Assembly (NCBI RefSeq): GCF_040117685.2
Contig: NZ_JBEDYP020000010.1
Span: 1-64,000, forward strand
Direction: 5' to 3'
Source of the DNA: Gracilimonas sp040117685
GTDB taxonomy: Bacteria > Bacteroidota > Rhodothermia > Balneolales > Balneolaceae
Length of the DNA: 64,000 bases
Shown one piece after another: positions 9,654-19,267 of the stretch. The translations under genes and the position numbers were made by a program. The notes beneath the pieces were generated by a model, which saw only the letters and a program-made list of their open reading frames with translations, had not been told where the DNA came from and did no database searches. Every line of letters starts with the position of its first letter. Position 1 is the stretch's first letter.

Positions 9654-10638
9654 TCAGTTTAGAGATGCTACAATTTTGCCGTTCACATCGTTTTCTACCG
9701 TTTGAACAGCACTTTTTATCATATTTTTGATGGCAAGGGGTGAACTTCCGCCGTGACCAACGATGCTCACTCCATTTACGCCCAAGAAAGGAATTCCGCC
9801 AACGTTTTCATAATTAAATGAAGACAAAGCGGTATGCAATACTTTTTGAATTTGTCCGGCTTCTTCTTTTGAGAGCCCCAACTCCTTAATGGCACCGCCT
9901 ATCATTTGCTGCAGAACCTCAGGTATGGACTCACCGAATTTGAGTACAATGTTACCGACCAAACCATCACATAAAAATACATCAGCTTTTCCGGGAAGGA
10001 TGTCTTTACCCTCCAGGTTGCCAACAAAGTTTTCGTGATGCTTTAGTTCGCCATAAATTTCTTTAAGCAGATCGGTGCCTTTGCCTTCTTCTTCTCCAAC
10101 ATTGAGAAGACCAATTTTAGGATTGTCGATGTTTAAGATTTGCTGGCAGTAAATTTGCCCCATTTTGGCAAACTGAAGGGCAGCCTCGGGTTTCAAATTC
10201 CAGATTAGCCCCTGCATCAACAAGCAAACGAAATCCTTTTACAGTTGGGTAGTAGGCTGCAATTGTCGGGCGGAGAACGCCTTTAAGTTTTCCCAAGCCA
10301 AACATGGAAGCTGCCAGTAACGCCCCGGTATTTCCGGCACTTACAAATGCATCACATTTTCCGGCTTTATGCAGGCCTACCCCTACCACAATAGATGATT
10401 GTTGCTTTGTCTTTACAGCTTGTGCCGGTGATTCTTCCATCCCTATAACCTGAGGAGCATCATGCACAAGAACCCGCTCTTTATCATATTCATGATTTGC
10501 GAGTTCTTTGTTCACCTGATCTTCAGGGCCTACAAGAAGTACAATGAGGTCACTGTTTTCTTCTACGGCCTTAAGGGCTCCTTCAACAGGATTTTTGGGA
10601 TAGTAATCTCCACCGGCTGCATCTACTGCAACAATCAT
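9654..10638 (-). CDS. plsX: Phosphate acyltransferase PlsX, frame broken by one extra base
   Basis: Makes acyl-phosphate from acyl-ACP for phospholipid synthesis. The first half starts MIVAVDAAGGDYYPKNPVEG and runs to LLVDAGANLE; an extra base in the AAA run near 10195-10197 then shifts the frame, and the second half resumes as LKPEAALQFAKMG through NVGEEEGKG, LCDGLVGNIVLK and GHGGSSPLAIKN to the stop at 9654. Repaired length is about 328 residues, normal for PlsX. The essential role and the full conservation of both halves point to a sequence error in a homopolymer. Confidence 0.9.
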
Positions 10639-10649
10639 AAATCAGTTTT

Positions 10650-10829
10650 TTAGTTAGCTGCTTTCATTACCTGGCGGCCACGGTAGTAACCACATTCAGC
10701 GCATGCATGGTGGTAACGATGGAGAGCACCGCAGTTAGAACATTTAGCTAAAGTTACGTCAGAAATTGCGTGGTGAGCACGACGCTTGTTTCTGCGGGCT
10801 TTCGAAGTTCTTCGTTTTGGATGTGCCAT
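10650..10829 (-). CDS. rpmF: 50S ribosomal protein L32
   Basis: A 59-residue gene beginning MAHPKRRTSKARRNKRRAHH. Four cysteines at positions 30, 33, 43 and 46 form the zinc ribbon of the C+ type of L32, so it should bind zinc. It lies between DUF177 (18 bp upstream) and plsX (11 bp downstream), the near-universal DUF177-rpmF-plsX order. Confidence 0.96.
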   Translation of the reverse strand: MAHPKRRTSKARRNKRRAHHAISDVTLAKCSNCGALHRYHHACAECGYYRGRQVMKAAN

Positions 10830-10847
10830 TAAATTTACCTTGTATCG

Positions 10848-11351
10848 TTAATCTTTTAATTCTTTCAGTTTTTCCCACCGTGGATCGATCTTTTCTTCAT
10901 CGTCTTCAGGAATATCACCGAATTGTTCATTCAGTACTTCCTTCGGATTTCCATTCTCGTCCAGAAAGCGGGGATGTAATTTCTTTGTTGGGAGATTAAG
11001 CAAAATGGTATCTCTAACATCCTGCTCTAAATCAATTTGCTTACTTGCGTGATCATAATTCCGTACCGCACCGTTTTCATCAGCTGATTCTTCCACCTCT
11101 TCAGCTTTGAAAAGCACCTCATAATCCTGCTGCACATCATAATCGAAGGCATCAAGTGATCGGTCACATTGCAATTCTATTTTCGCATCAATTGAAAACT
11201 GAGTACGGACAAACTGCATGGTGCGATAGAAATCAATATGTAAAGAACCGCCTTTAAAAGTGACATCCCCCAAATCAAGTTCCTCAGAACTTAATTGAAG
11301 AGTTTTTTCACTTTGTTCTTCAGGTATCTCAAAGATCTTAAACTTAAGCAT
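10848..11351 (-). CDS. DUF177/YceD family protein
   Basis: Member of the YceD/DUF177 family that almost always precedes rpmF and is linked to 23S rRNA or large-subunit maturation; the biochemical role is not settled. The 167 residues start MLKFKIFEIPEE and end with an acidic stretch and PRWEKLKELKD, the conserved DPRWxxL tail of the family. I choose the ATG at 11351; a TTG five codons further upstream is possible but unnecessary. Confidence 0.88.
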   Translation of the reverse strand: MLKFKIFEIPEEQSEKTLQLSSEELDLGDVTFKGGSLHIDFYRTMQFVRTQFSIDAKIELQCDRSLDAFDYDVQQDYEVLFKAEEVEESADENGAVRNYDHASKQIDLEQDVRDTILLNLPTKKLHPRFLDENGNPKEVLNEQFGDIPEDDEEKIDPRWEKLKELKD

Positions 11352-11404
11352 AGAACTTCTCCTCAATAGCTACCTAAAATAAGCATTATACATTTGTGGT
11401 TCAA

Positions 11405-12040
11405 TCAATTAAATAAGCCAAACATTCTCTGGTCTATCAAATCAATTACCTTCCCCAAATCCTCTTCCTTATTCACAAAATCGAGGTCATCAGTATCAAT
11501 AATTAGTTTTTCATGGGGATAACGGCCGATCCAGTCCTCATAAAGGTTGTTCAGCCTTTCCAGGTACTCAATGCGAATGGTGTTCTCATAGTCTCTTCCC
11601 CGCTGCTGAATTTGCTTCACCAAAGTGGGAACCTGTGCACGCAAATAGATGAGCAGATCCGGTGGGCGGAGGTAATAACTCATTTCATTAAAGAGTGCTT
11701 CATAGTTGGCAAAATCACGATCACTCATCAGGTTCATGTTGTGAAGGTTCTTCGCAAAAATCTCCACGTCTTCATAAATGGTTCTGTCCTGAATTAAGTT
11801 CACATCATCATTGAGCATCTCTTTTTGATGACGAAACCGGCTGGAAAGAAAGTAGATCTGGAGATTAAAACTCCATCGACGCATGTCTTCATAAAAATCC
11901 TGCAAATACGGATTATCGTCTACCGATTCGTAGAAAGCCTCCCAGTTAAAATGTTTAGCCAGTAATCCTGTTAACGACGATTTTCCGGCACCGATGTTCC
12001 CGGCTACCGCTACATATTTTGATTTATTTTCCTGATCCAT
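11405..12040 (-). CDS. Deoxynucleoside kinase
   Basis: Deoxyadenosine/deoxyguanosine/deoxycytidine kinase family enzyme for nucleoside salvage. The P-loop GNIGAGKSSL is at about residues 15-24, the LIQDRTIYED motif corresponds to the family's DRS/ERS region, and the lid motif RGRDYENTIRIEYLERLNNLYEDW is complete. The 211 residues are normal. Substrate preference cannot be read with confidence. The gene is 12 bp after pgi and co-directional. Confidence 0.92.
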   Translation of the reverse strand: MDQENKSKYVAVAGNIGAGKSSLTGLLAKHFNWEAFYESVDDNPYLQDFYEDMRRWSFNLQIYFLSSRFRHQKEMLNDDVNLIQDRTIYEDVEIFAKNLHNMNLMSDRDFANYEALFNEMSYYLRPPDLLIYLRAQVPTLVKQIQQRGRDYENTIRIEYLERLNNLYEDWIGRYPHEKLIIDTDDLDFVNKEEDLGKVIDLIDQRMFGLFN

Positions 12041-12052
12041 AGAATGATTTTA

Positions 12053-13338
12053 TTATTTACCAAGTAGTCGATACATGGCTTTTTTATAGTCTTCAACTCC
12101 GGGTTGATTGAATGGATTGACCCCTAAACTATACACAAAAATTCCGGTTAATAATTCGAAGAAATAAATCAGCTGCCCGATATTCTCTTCATTCAATGCC
12201 GGTAATGAAATTTTCACAATTGGAACATCCCCTTCGCTGTGGGCTTCGGTTGTTCCTTCCCGGGCTTTGGTGTTAATCTCGTGAAACGATTTCCCGGCCA
12301 GATAATTGAGTTCATCGTCATTTCCTTCAAGCTTATTTACCTGCAATTTGGAAAAGGGTTTCTCCACAATAATAAAGGTCTCCATCAGGCTGCGTTTTCC
12401 CTGCTGAATAAACTGGCCGATACTATGAAGGTCCGTTGAGAAAGTGGCTACTGTCGGGAAAATACCTTTTCCTTCCTTCCCTTCACTTTCTCCGAGCAGC
12501 TGCTGAATCCATCCGCCAAGTGAAGTTAACTCTGGTTCAAAAGTAGCAAAAACATCAATGGTCTTTCCGGATTCATGAATGGCATTTCGAAGAGCGGCGT
12601 ATTCGAGAAGATCTTCTGCGTTTTCCTCATAGGAATTATAGGCTGAAACCGCACCATAGAACAGTGTACGAATATCAATGCCGGCAACAGCAATGGGCAA
12701 CAAGCCAACCGGTGTCAGTACCGAGTACCTACCACCAACATTGTCCGGGATCACAAATTTCCGATATCCTTTTTGAGCAATCAATTTGTTGAGTAGCCCG
12801 CCTTCCTTGCTGGTTGTACAGATTATATGCCCGGAAGCATCTTCCTCATACATTTCCTCCATCAGCTCTCTGAGCATCCGGAATGCCAGAGCCGTTTCGA
12901 GGGTTGAGCCGGACTTTGAAATCACATTTACATAAATACTTTTGGGCTCGCCGTTCTCCTTGGGTTCTTTAAGATACTTCAGTAACTGTTCGAATACTTC
13001 CCTCCGATGTGATGACCGGCATATAAAATTTCAGGACCATTGCTTCCAAAGTGAGGAGAAAGTGCATCTATCACAGCTTTTGCACCTAAATAGGAACCGC
13101 CAATTCCGCAAACGATGAAAACATCTGCCTTAGCACGGATTTCCCGTCCAAGTGAGCTAATTTGTTCAAGTTCAGCATCGTTCGGATCGGCCAGAAGATC
13201 ACGCCAACCCAGCCACTCGGAGCCTGGACCGGTTTTATTTTTTAGATGATCAAGTGCGGTATCTGCCTTTTTTCGGGCTTTCAGATACTCGTCATCCAGT
13301 ATAAATTTTCGGGCAATACTTATATCACAGTTGATCAT
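12053..13338 (-). CDS. pgi: Glucose-6-phosphate isomerase, frame broken by one missing base
   Basis: Interconverts glucose-6-P and fructose-6-P. The 5' part starts MINCDISIARKF and reads to FIVCGIGGSYLGAKA and YAGHHIGGK, where one base (a C on the plus strand near 12997-12999) is missing; restoring it gives VFEQLLKYLKEPKENG and SKSGSTLETALAF, then GRYSVLTPVGLLP, KEGKGIFPTVATFSTDLHS and the C-terminal NPFNQPGVEDYKK. The repaired protein is about 428 residues, like the short PGI of Bacillus and Bacteroidota. Start two bp after the pfkA stop, so the two glycolytic genes are coupled. Confidence 0.92.
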
Positions 13339-13340
13339 TG

Positions 13341-14330
13341 TTACCTTAGGATTTTTGCCAATTCAATTAACGAATGGTCTAATTCTTTTTTCTTGGAAAT
13401 AGCAACTCGCATTGGTGTAAGCTTTAAAGAATTATTCACTACACCAACCATTACTTCACTGTGCCCTTCCTGTAATACTTTGACGGCCGCCGCGCCTAAT
13501 CTGCTTGCAAGTACACGATCGCGTGCCGTTGGAGCACCACCACGCTGAATATGGCCCAAAATACACACCCGCATATCGTACTGCGAAAAATCATCTTTGA
13601 TTCGTTCCGCGAGTTTTATGGCCCCGCCGGTTTCATCTCCTTCAGCAACAACAACCAAACTACTTCGGCGCTGTTCTTTCAGCATGTTGTTAAGCTGACG
13701 CTTTACCTCCTCAACATTAGTGAGTTCTTCAGGCAATAAAGCAATTTCAGCTCCGCTGGCTATGCTCGTTTCTAAAGCGATAAAGCCGGTATCCCGCCCC
13801 ATCACCTCCACCAGGAACATACGCTCGTGTGCATCGGCCGTGTCTCGAATTTTATCGATAGCATCCAGAGCAGTGTTTAAAGCGGAGTCGTAACCTATGG
13901 TTTCATCCGTTCCTATAATATCATTATCGATGGTAGCAGGCACACCTACTGCATTCACACCGTGCTCTTTACTTAATAAATTAGCTCCTGTAAACGTACC
14001 GTCTCCGCCAATAGCAACAAGGGCATCTATATTATATTTCTTTAGATTTTCAGCTGCGTTTTTTCTTCCTTCTTCCGTCCGAAATTCTTCGGATCGAGCT
14101 GATTTCAAAATGGTACCGCCCCGCTGTATGATATTAGACACAGAGTGGGTATCCATTTCAACAAATTCATCGTGAATTAAGCCATAATACCCGTGCTTAA
14201 CTCCGTATACTTTAATCTTAGATTGTGCGGCGGCTCGCACCACAGCCCTTACAGCTGCATTCATTCCGGGAGAGTCCCCTCCACTTGTCAAAACTGCAAT
14301 AGTTTTAACTTTAACTAAATCTTCTGACAT
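13341..14330 (-). CDS. pfkA: ATP-dependent 6-phosphofructokinase
   Basis: Phosphorylates fructose-6-P. GGDSPGMNAAVRA near the N-terminus, GGDGTFTGA, and the catalytic PATIDNDIIGTDETIGYDSA identify a bacterial ATP-type PFK; the Gly of GGDGT fits ATP rather than pyrophosphate use. The 329 residues are normal. It is the first gene of the long minus-strand run, and the 107-bp divergent gap upstream holds its promoter and a run of GTGAG repeats in its leader. Confidence 0.97.
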   Translation of the reverse strand: MSEDLVKVKTIAVLTSGGDSPGMNAAVRAVVRAAAQSKIKVYGVKHGYYGLIHDEFVEMDTHSVSNIIQRGGTILKSARSEEFRTEEGRKNAAENLKKYNIDALVAIGGDGTFTGANLLSKEHGVNAVGVPATIDNDIIGTDETIGYDSALNTALDAIDKIRDTADAHERMFLVEVMGRDTGFIALETSIASGAEIALLPEELTNVEEVKRQLNNMLKEQRRSSLVVVAEGDETGGAIKLAERIKDDFSQYDMRVCILGHIQRGGAPTARDRVLASRLGAAAVKVLQEGHSEVMVGVVNNSLKLTPMRVAISKKKELDHSLIELAKILR

Positions 14331-14340
14331 AAATTTTCAA

Positions 14341-14370
14341 TGAGTGAGAGTGAGTGAGTAATGTGAGAGT
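14341..14370. repeat. Short degenerate GTGAG tandem repeat in the pfkA leader
   Basis: Four to five close copies of GTGAG/TGAGA occur within 30 bp, just upstream of the pfkA ATG. In the pfkA transcript this reads as a pyrimidine-rich CTCACTCACTCTCAC tract about 10-40 bases before the start, where a ribosome-binding site would lie; no purine-rich Shine-Dalgarno sequence is seen. It may be a slippage-prone microsatellite or an unstructured leader. Confidence 0.5.
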
Positions 14371-14437
14371 AAATAATTGTTTCGTATTATGAGTAAATTA
14401 TTACACCGACAAGTTTAAGAAAATTTCAACACAATTG

Positions 14438-15457
14438 ATGATCGATAACCAAGAGTTAGAACAGATAAATTCGGAGACCGTTACCCGCAAGACCCTGAAA
14501 GAAATTACAGCCCCTGTTTCTGAAAACTTGTCGGAATTCAGGAGCTTTTTTAAAGAGACCATACAGTCCGATGTCTTTCTGTTAGATCAGATCATTAACT
14601 ACCTGTTGCGGCAGAAAGGCAAAGAGCTTCGCCCCACTCTTGTTTTTATGAGTGCCAACCTGTTTGGCGAAATTAACCGCCGGAGTTATATCGCAGCTAC
14701 CATGATAGAACTTTTGCATACGGCCACTCTTATTCATGATGATGTGGTTGACGAAGCCAACTCGCGCAGAGGATTTGTAAGCATCAACAAAATATGGAAG
14801 AACAAAGCCGGGGTACTATTAGGTGATTATTTACTCTCCAAAGGATTGTTAATTGCACTGGAAAATAAAGAGCATAACCTGTTGGAAGTACAGTCGCGAG
14901 CCGTTCAAAAAATGAGTGAAGGGGAACTGCGACAGCTCAAGACTGCCGGACTTTTTAACATGACGGAGGAGCGTTATTTCCAGATTATCTCCGAAAAAAC
15001 GGCCAGCCTGATTTCTACCTGTTGTGAATGCGGAGCTGTTTCTGTTACCGATGACGAAGAGATTCATAAAAAAATGCGGGACATCGGCATGTGCATTGGT
15101 ATTGCCTTTCAGATCCGGGACGACCTGTTTGATTACGGAGTGTATGATGTTGGAAAGCCAACACGAAATGATATTCAGGAAAGAAAAGTGACTTTACCCC
15201 TGATCAAAGCCTTTGAACATGCTTCCAAAAAAGACGCTGCCCACATTCGTGCGTTGATGAAGAAAAGGAAGAAGTCGTCCAAGAATGTTGACGACATCGT
15301 AGATTTTGTTCATTCCAGTGGTGGAATGGAATACGCCAGGCAGACGATGTACGATTATGCAAATGAAGCCATTGATGGTTTAAGAACGGTTCCGGATTCC
15401 TCGGCCAAACAAGACTTTGCCGATCTGATTCATTTCGTTATTACCCGGAAAAAATAA
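14438..15457 (+). CDS. Polyprenyl diphosphate synthase
   Basis: Trans-prenyltransferase that chain-elongates farnesyl or geranyl diphosphate, probably for the menaquinone side chain (octaprenyl/heptaprenyl class). First aspartate-rich motif LIHDDVVDEANSRRG at about residues 100-115 and second motif QIRDDLFDYG at about 230. I use the ATG at 14438 and not the TTG one codon earlier; there is no Shine-Dalgarno sequence. It heads a plus-strand run with the LpxH-like gene (four bp gap) and the penicillin-binding protein. Exact product length cannot be read from sequence alone. Confidence 0.92.
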   Translation: MIDNQELEQINSETVTRKTLKEITAPVSENLSEFRSFFKETIQSDVFLLDQIINYLLRQKGKELRPTLVFMSANLFGEINRRSYIAATMIELLHTATLIHDDVVDEANSRRGFVSINKIWKNKAGVLLGDYLLSKGLLIALENKEHNLLEVQSRAVQKMSEGELRQLKTAGLFNMTEERYFQIISEKTASLISTCCECGAVSVTDDEEIHKKMRDIGMCIGIAFQIRDDLFDYGVYDVGKPTRNDIQERKVTLPLIKAFEHASKKDAAHIRALMKKRKKSSKNVDDIVDFVHSSGGMEYARQTMYDYANEAIDGLRTVPDSSAKQDFADLIHFVITRKK

Positions 15458-15461
15458 GTTG

Positions 15462-16232
15462 ATGGACTTTAGCCAGCACGTTTTCATTTCTGATGTTCAC
15501 CTTGGTGCTTTTTCTTCGGAAACCAATAAGCAAATTGAACAGGATTTAATTGCTCTGATTCAATTTTGTAAGCAGAAGGGAATTAAAATATACATCCTGG
15601 GTGATCTTTTTGATTACTGGATGGAATATCCCGAAAAAGGCTTTGTTCCGGAATTGGGAAAGCACGTTTTAGATACTTTTGAGGATTACAACAAATCTGT
15701 TACACCTGCCCTGTATATTACCGGTAATCATGATAACTGGACCTTCGGGCATTTTGAGGAACGGGGTTTCGAGATTGAACCTAACTTCAGACTTCTTGAA
15801 CTCGAAGATAAACGGTTTCTACTGATGCACGGTGATGGAGTGGCTGCAAATAAAATTGATTTCCCCAGAGCCGCCTTTCATCGCTTGTTAAGGAATCCGG
15901 CTTTTGTGAGTACCTATCAAAAAATCCTCTCCCCGGAAACAGGACTAGCCACTATGAAAATGTTTTCCGCCATCACCAGAAGGAGAAACAATCATAATCC
16001 GGAGCCTTTGAATCGACAGGCGAAAAAAATATTCGGCCGCCATAATTTAGACTATATAATAAGCGGTCACGATCATGTACCCAGAGTGGAAACATTTTCG
16101 CGCGGAGACTATATAAATCTTGGAACATTTTTTAACCACCGGACCATGGCTTTATATAACAAAGACGGAATGCAACTCGTTAAGTGGAAGGCGGCATCGA
16201 AAAATTTTTTACCTTACGAGGGAAATAAATAA
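15462..16232 (+). CDS. LpxH-like UDP-2,3-diacylglucosamine diphosphatase
   Basis: Calcineurin-like metallophosphoesterase of the LpxH family, which cleaves UDP-diacylglucosamine to lipid X in lipid A synthesis. All metal-binding motifs are in order: SDVHLG, GDLFDYW, TGNHDNW, MHGDG and SGHDHVPR. At 256 residues it matches the Bacteroidota-type LpxH/LpxH2 proteins. ATG at 15462 is preferred over an overlapping TTG. Its neighbours (polyprenyl synthase, PBP) make an envelope-biogenesis group. Confidence 0.85.
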   Translation: MDFSQHVFISDVHLGAFSSETNKQIEQDLIALIQFCKQKGIKIYILGDLFDYWMEYPEKGFVPELGKHVLDTFEDYNKSVTPALYITGNHDNWTFGHFEERGFEIEPNFRLLELEDKRFLLMHGDGVAANKIDFPRAAFHRLLRNPAFVSTYQKILSPETGLATMKMFSAITRRRNNHNPEPLNRQAKKIFGRHNLDYIISGHDHVPRVETFSRGDYINLGTFFNHRTMALYNKDGMQLVKWKAASKNFLPYEGNK

Positions 16233-16237
16233 ATACT

Positions 16238-18559
16238 ATGAGCGACGACAAAAAAGAACCCATCGATCATAAGCGGTACTTCAACGATCCGGAATACCGT
16301 AAAAAGATATTGAAAGAACGGAAAGAGAAAGGAGAATCCGCTCCCGGAGGGTCTTCCCCTTCTCTGCGAAAGTTCTGGGTTTGGGCCGGAACTGTAGCCG
16401 GAGTCTTATTATTGTTTGTGGCAGGATATGTGTTCTACCTCTTCCAGGGGCTTCCTTCAGCGGATGAATTTGAAAACCCTGAAACGGCTATCGCCTCTGA
16501 GGTTAGAAGCCGGGATGGAGTAACTCTTGACAAATATTTTACTGAGAACCGAAAATGGGTCCGCTACGAAGACATCTCTCCTCACGTAATTGATGCTCTT
16601 GTAGCCACCGAAGACCACCGGTTTTACACTCATTGGGGAATTGATATGTATGCTACGCTCGCTATCCCCTGGCATCTGATAAACGGTCGCTGGCAAGGGG
16701 CTTCTACCATCAGCCAACAGCTGGCTCGTAACCTGTACAAAAAAATCGGGCAGGAATTTTCGATAGCCCGGAAGTTCCGGGAAATGATTACCGCCGCACA
16801 GCTCGAAAAGCGGTACACCAAACGTGAAATTGCAGAGATGTACCTGAATACGGTGGAGTTTCCAAACTCAACCTTCGGTATTGAAGCAGCCGCTCAAACC
16901 CATTACGGTAAACCTGCCAAAGAACTGAATATTAATGAAGCTGCGATGATGGTGGGCTCGCTACAAGCCATCTATGCCTACAACCCCAGACTCTTTCCCG
17001 AACGATCCGAACGGCGTCGGGATATTGTTCTGTCTCAAATGCATAAGCGAGATTTCTTAACCGACCAGGAATATATAACACTGACCGAGGAGCCCATTGG
17101 CCTGGATTATCATCCCCCTTTCAAAACTGGACGTCAAAGTCGCTACTTCGGTGAATATGTGCGCCAGCAGGTTCAACCCTGGCTAGAAGAAAACGGCTAT
17201 GATCTATACAAGGATGGGCTGGTTATCTACACTACCATCGACTCCCGCTTGCAGCGCCACGCCGAACGCGCGGTAAAAACCAAGCTGGATTCCCTTCAGA
17301 AAATTTATGAAGCGGAATGGACTTCTCCAGGTGGTGAATACATGGATGAGTTCTGGGAAAAGAACCCATTATTCCTGCGTCAATTCTTGCGGGAAACCGA
17401 TCGCTATAAAAACGGTTTTTCAAAATATGACACGAAAATAGAGAAAGTAGTTTTTGATTCCCTTTTTACAGACTCTGCTTTTGTTGACTCGGTAAAAAGA
17501 GCCCGCACGAAGCTGGAATCCGGTTTCGTAGCTATAGAACCCACTAATGGTAAGGTGTTAGCATGGGTTGGAGGAACCGACTACGGTAACGTTCAGTACG
17601 ACCACGTGTATCAGTCACGCAGACAGGCCGGATCTACATTTAAACCTTTTGTTTACGCCGTAGCTATTGATAACGGGTATAAGCCGTATCACAAGTTTTC
17701 CAAGTTCCCGGTTACCTTTAGAGACCGTGCTGGTAAAATCTGGAATCCAAAGGATGAATCTGTTCATGATGGTCCCATCAATGTTTCGCTTAGAGAAGCC
17801 CTCGCCCGCAGTATGAATAATGTTACCGTTCGTTTGCTGCCTGAAATTGCAGGAGCCCCGGGAACCAATAAGTTGTGGGAATTGGATCCTGCAGCTCGAA
17901 AAATTAAAGCCATGGCCTCTAATCTCGGAATAGATATGAGCAAAACTCCGGCCTACCCTTCCATAGCCCTGGGAACGGCGGAAGTATCACTACTGGAATT
18001 AACAAGCGCCTATACTACCTTTGCCAATAAAGGTGTTCATATCGAACCTATTGCCATCACCCGAATTGAAGACCGTGAGGGAAATATTCTTAAGGAATTT
18101 CATCCCGACTACACCAAAGAAGTGATCAGCCCTGAAACGGCTTACATTATCACGGATATGCTTCGGGGTGTAATTCGTGGCGGGGAAGATTTCTACGGAA
18201 CCGGTGTTCGTTTACGAAACGTATATGGAGTACGGCAGGACGTGGCCGGTAAAACCGGGACCACTCAAAACAGTGCCGATAACTGGTTTGTAGGCATGAT
18301 GCCTCACATTGTAATGGGTGCCTGGGTAGGTGGAGCCGACCGCAGAATTCGCTTCCCGGAAGACACCTATATTGGCCAGGGTGCCCGTTCTGCACTCCCA
18401 ATTGTGGGTACCTTTATTAATTACGCTACAGCCGATGATCAGGCGTACTGGAAGTACGATGCCTTTGATCCACCACCCGGTTTCGTAATGCCGGAAGACC
18501 CGGATAAAACCACCAACGAATTGGTGAAAGATAAAGACAAAGGAAGAATTGGTTGGTAG
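16238..18559 (+). CDS. Class A penicillin-binding protein (PBP1A-type)
   Basis: Bifunctional peptidoglycan glycosyltransferase/transpeptidase. Order: short cytosolic basic segment, one membrane anchor (about residues 46-68), glycosyltransferase GT51 domain with TEDHRFYTHWGID, GASTISQQLARNL and the RKFREM motif, then a transpeptidase domain with GSTFKPFVYA (SxxK, about residue 470), RSMNNVT (SxN) and GKTGTTQNSADNWFVG (KTG). All catalytic motifs are intact. The 773 residues are usual. It starts at ATG five bp after the LpxH-like gene. Confidence 0.95.
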   Translation: MSDDKKEPIDHKRYFNDPEYRKKILKERKEKGESAPGGSSPSLRKFWVWAGTVAGVLLLFVAGYVFYLFQGLPSADEFENPETAIASEVRSRDGVTLDKYFTENRKWVRYEDISPHVIDALVATEDHRFYTHWGIDMYATLAIPWHLINGRWQGASTISQQLARNLYKKIGQEFSIARKFREMITAAQLEKRYTKREIAEMYLNTVEFPNSTFGIEAAAQTHYGKPAKELNINEAAMMVGSLQAIYAYNPRLFPERSERRRDIVLSQMHKRDFLTDQEYITLTEEPIGLDYHPPFKTGRQSRYFGEYVRQQVQPWLEENGYDLYKDGLVIYTTIDSRLQRHAERAVKTKLDSLQKIYEAEWTSPGGEYMDEFWEKNPLFLRQFLRETDRYKNGFSKYDTKIEKVVFDSLFTDSAFVDSVKRARTKLESGFVAIEPTNGKVLAWVGGTDYGNVQYDHVYQSRRQAGSTFKPFVYAVAIDNGYKPYHKFSKFPVTFRDRAGKIWNPKDESVHDGPINVSLREALARSMNNVTVRLLPEIAGAPGTNKLWELDPAARKIKAMASNLGIDMSKTPAYPSIALGTAEVSLLELTSAYTTFANKGVHIEPIAITRIEDREGNILKEFHPDYTKEVISPETAYIITDMLRGVIRGGEDFYGTGVRLRNVYGVRQDVAGKTGTTQNSADNWFVGMMPHIVMGAWVGGADRRIRFPEDTYIGQGARSALPIVGTFINYATADDQAYWKYDAFDPPPGFVMPEDPDKTTNELVKDKDKGRIGW

Positions 18560-18580
18560 TTAATATTATTTACCTGATAT

Positions 18581-19210
18581 TTGACCTTCAAAAAAATAAA
18601 TAGAGATAGAATCATCCGTTTCTTAAAATTTTCAGTACATCTCTTTCAGGTTATCTACGAAAAGTTAACATCAGGAGATAAAGATTATTTTCTTCCATTC
18701 AAGTACGATCACATTCAACACTACTATGGAAAAGACTGCCTAGACATCGGTGCAGGGACGGGTAGGTTCAGTCTTTATCTTCAGGATCAAGGTCATACTA
18801 TTACTCCCATTGATGTCGTAGATAAAGCCATAGAAGAAATTGACCTTGATATATTTGATGGACAGAATATTAATAAAGCAGACAAGAGTTTCTCTACATC
18901 AATTTTTATGTTCGTACTTCATCATACGGACACACAGGTTGAATTGCTTAAAGAGGCTGCAAGGGTCACCCGAGATTATATAATCGTTGCTGAGGATATA
19001 GTCGAATCGCGTTTGGACAAAATGTTTGGCAACATCCACCTTAACACGTCTCCTTGGGCAAAGGGGAATAATTCGTTCCGAAGTAAAAAGGAATGGATTG
19101 AATTATTTTCCAAACTAAACCTTGAATTGGTTGAAATAAATGACATACCTATCCACATTTATCCAATATATCCAGTAAACCGAACCATATTTGTATTAAA
19201 GCCCATTTAA
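18581..19210 (+). CDS. SAM-dependent class I methyltransferase
   Basis: Small methyltransferase of unknown substrate. Motif I is DCLDIGAGTGRFSLYL (about residues 50-65), the motif II acid follows in PIDVVD, and the later FMFVLHHTDTQVELLKEAARV resembles the Methyltransf_11 group. The C-terminal YPVNRTIFVLKPI matches the usual last strands. It starts with TTG at 18581 directly after an in-frame stop, and no in-frame ATG exists before the core fold. The gene is noticeably more AT-rich than the PBP gene before it, and its job does not follow from its neighbours, so it could be a recent arrival. A ubiquinone/menaquinone or small-molecule methyltransferase cannot be excluded. Confidence 0.75.
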   Translation: MTFKKINRDRIIRFLKFSVHLFQVIYEKLTSGDKDYFLPFKYDHIQHYYGKDCLDIGAGTGRFSLYLQDQGHTITPIDVVDKAIEEIDLDIFDGQNINKADKSFSTSIFMFVLHHTDTQVELLKEAARVTRDYIIVAEDIVESRLDKMFGNIHLNTSPWAKGNNSFRSKKEWIELFSKLNLELVEINDIPIHIYPIYPVNRTIFVLKPI

Positions 19211-19215
19211 TAAAA

Positions 19216-19237
19216 AAGCCGATGTTACCACCGGCTT
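19216..19237 (-). terminator. Rho-independent terminator of atpD-atpC
   Basis: AAGCCG and CGGCTT arms around a 10-base loop. Read on the minus strand, the stem is followed by a run of T (CGGCTTTTTTATT), making a good terminator just after atpC. On the plus strand the T-run is poor, so it ends the methyltransferase transcript less well. Confidence 0.75.
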
Positions 19238-19267
19238 CTTAACACTAAATAAAAAATAGTTTCAGAA

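Noticed and set aside
10117..10223. Overlapping separate ORFs for plsX that could be two genes
   Set aside because: They are the two parts of one conserved PlsX protein in different frames.
12979..13338. Short 119-residue ORF as a separate sugar-isomerase domain protein
   Set aside because: It is the N-terminal part of pgi ending at a one-base deletion.
14849..15067. Reverse-strand ORFs inside polyprenyl synthase, lon, helicase and other long genes
   Set aside because: They mirror strong coding regions, have no motifs or ribosome sites, and lie wholly inside well-supported genes.
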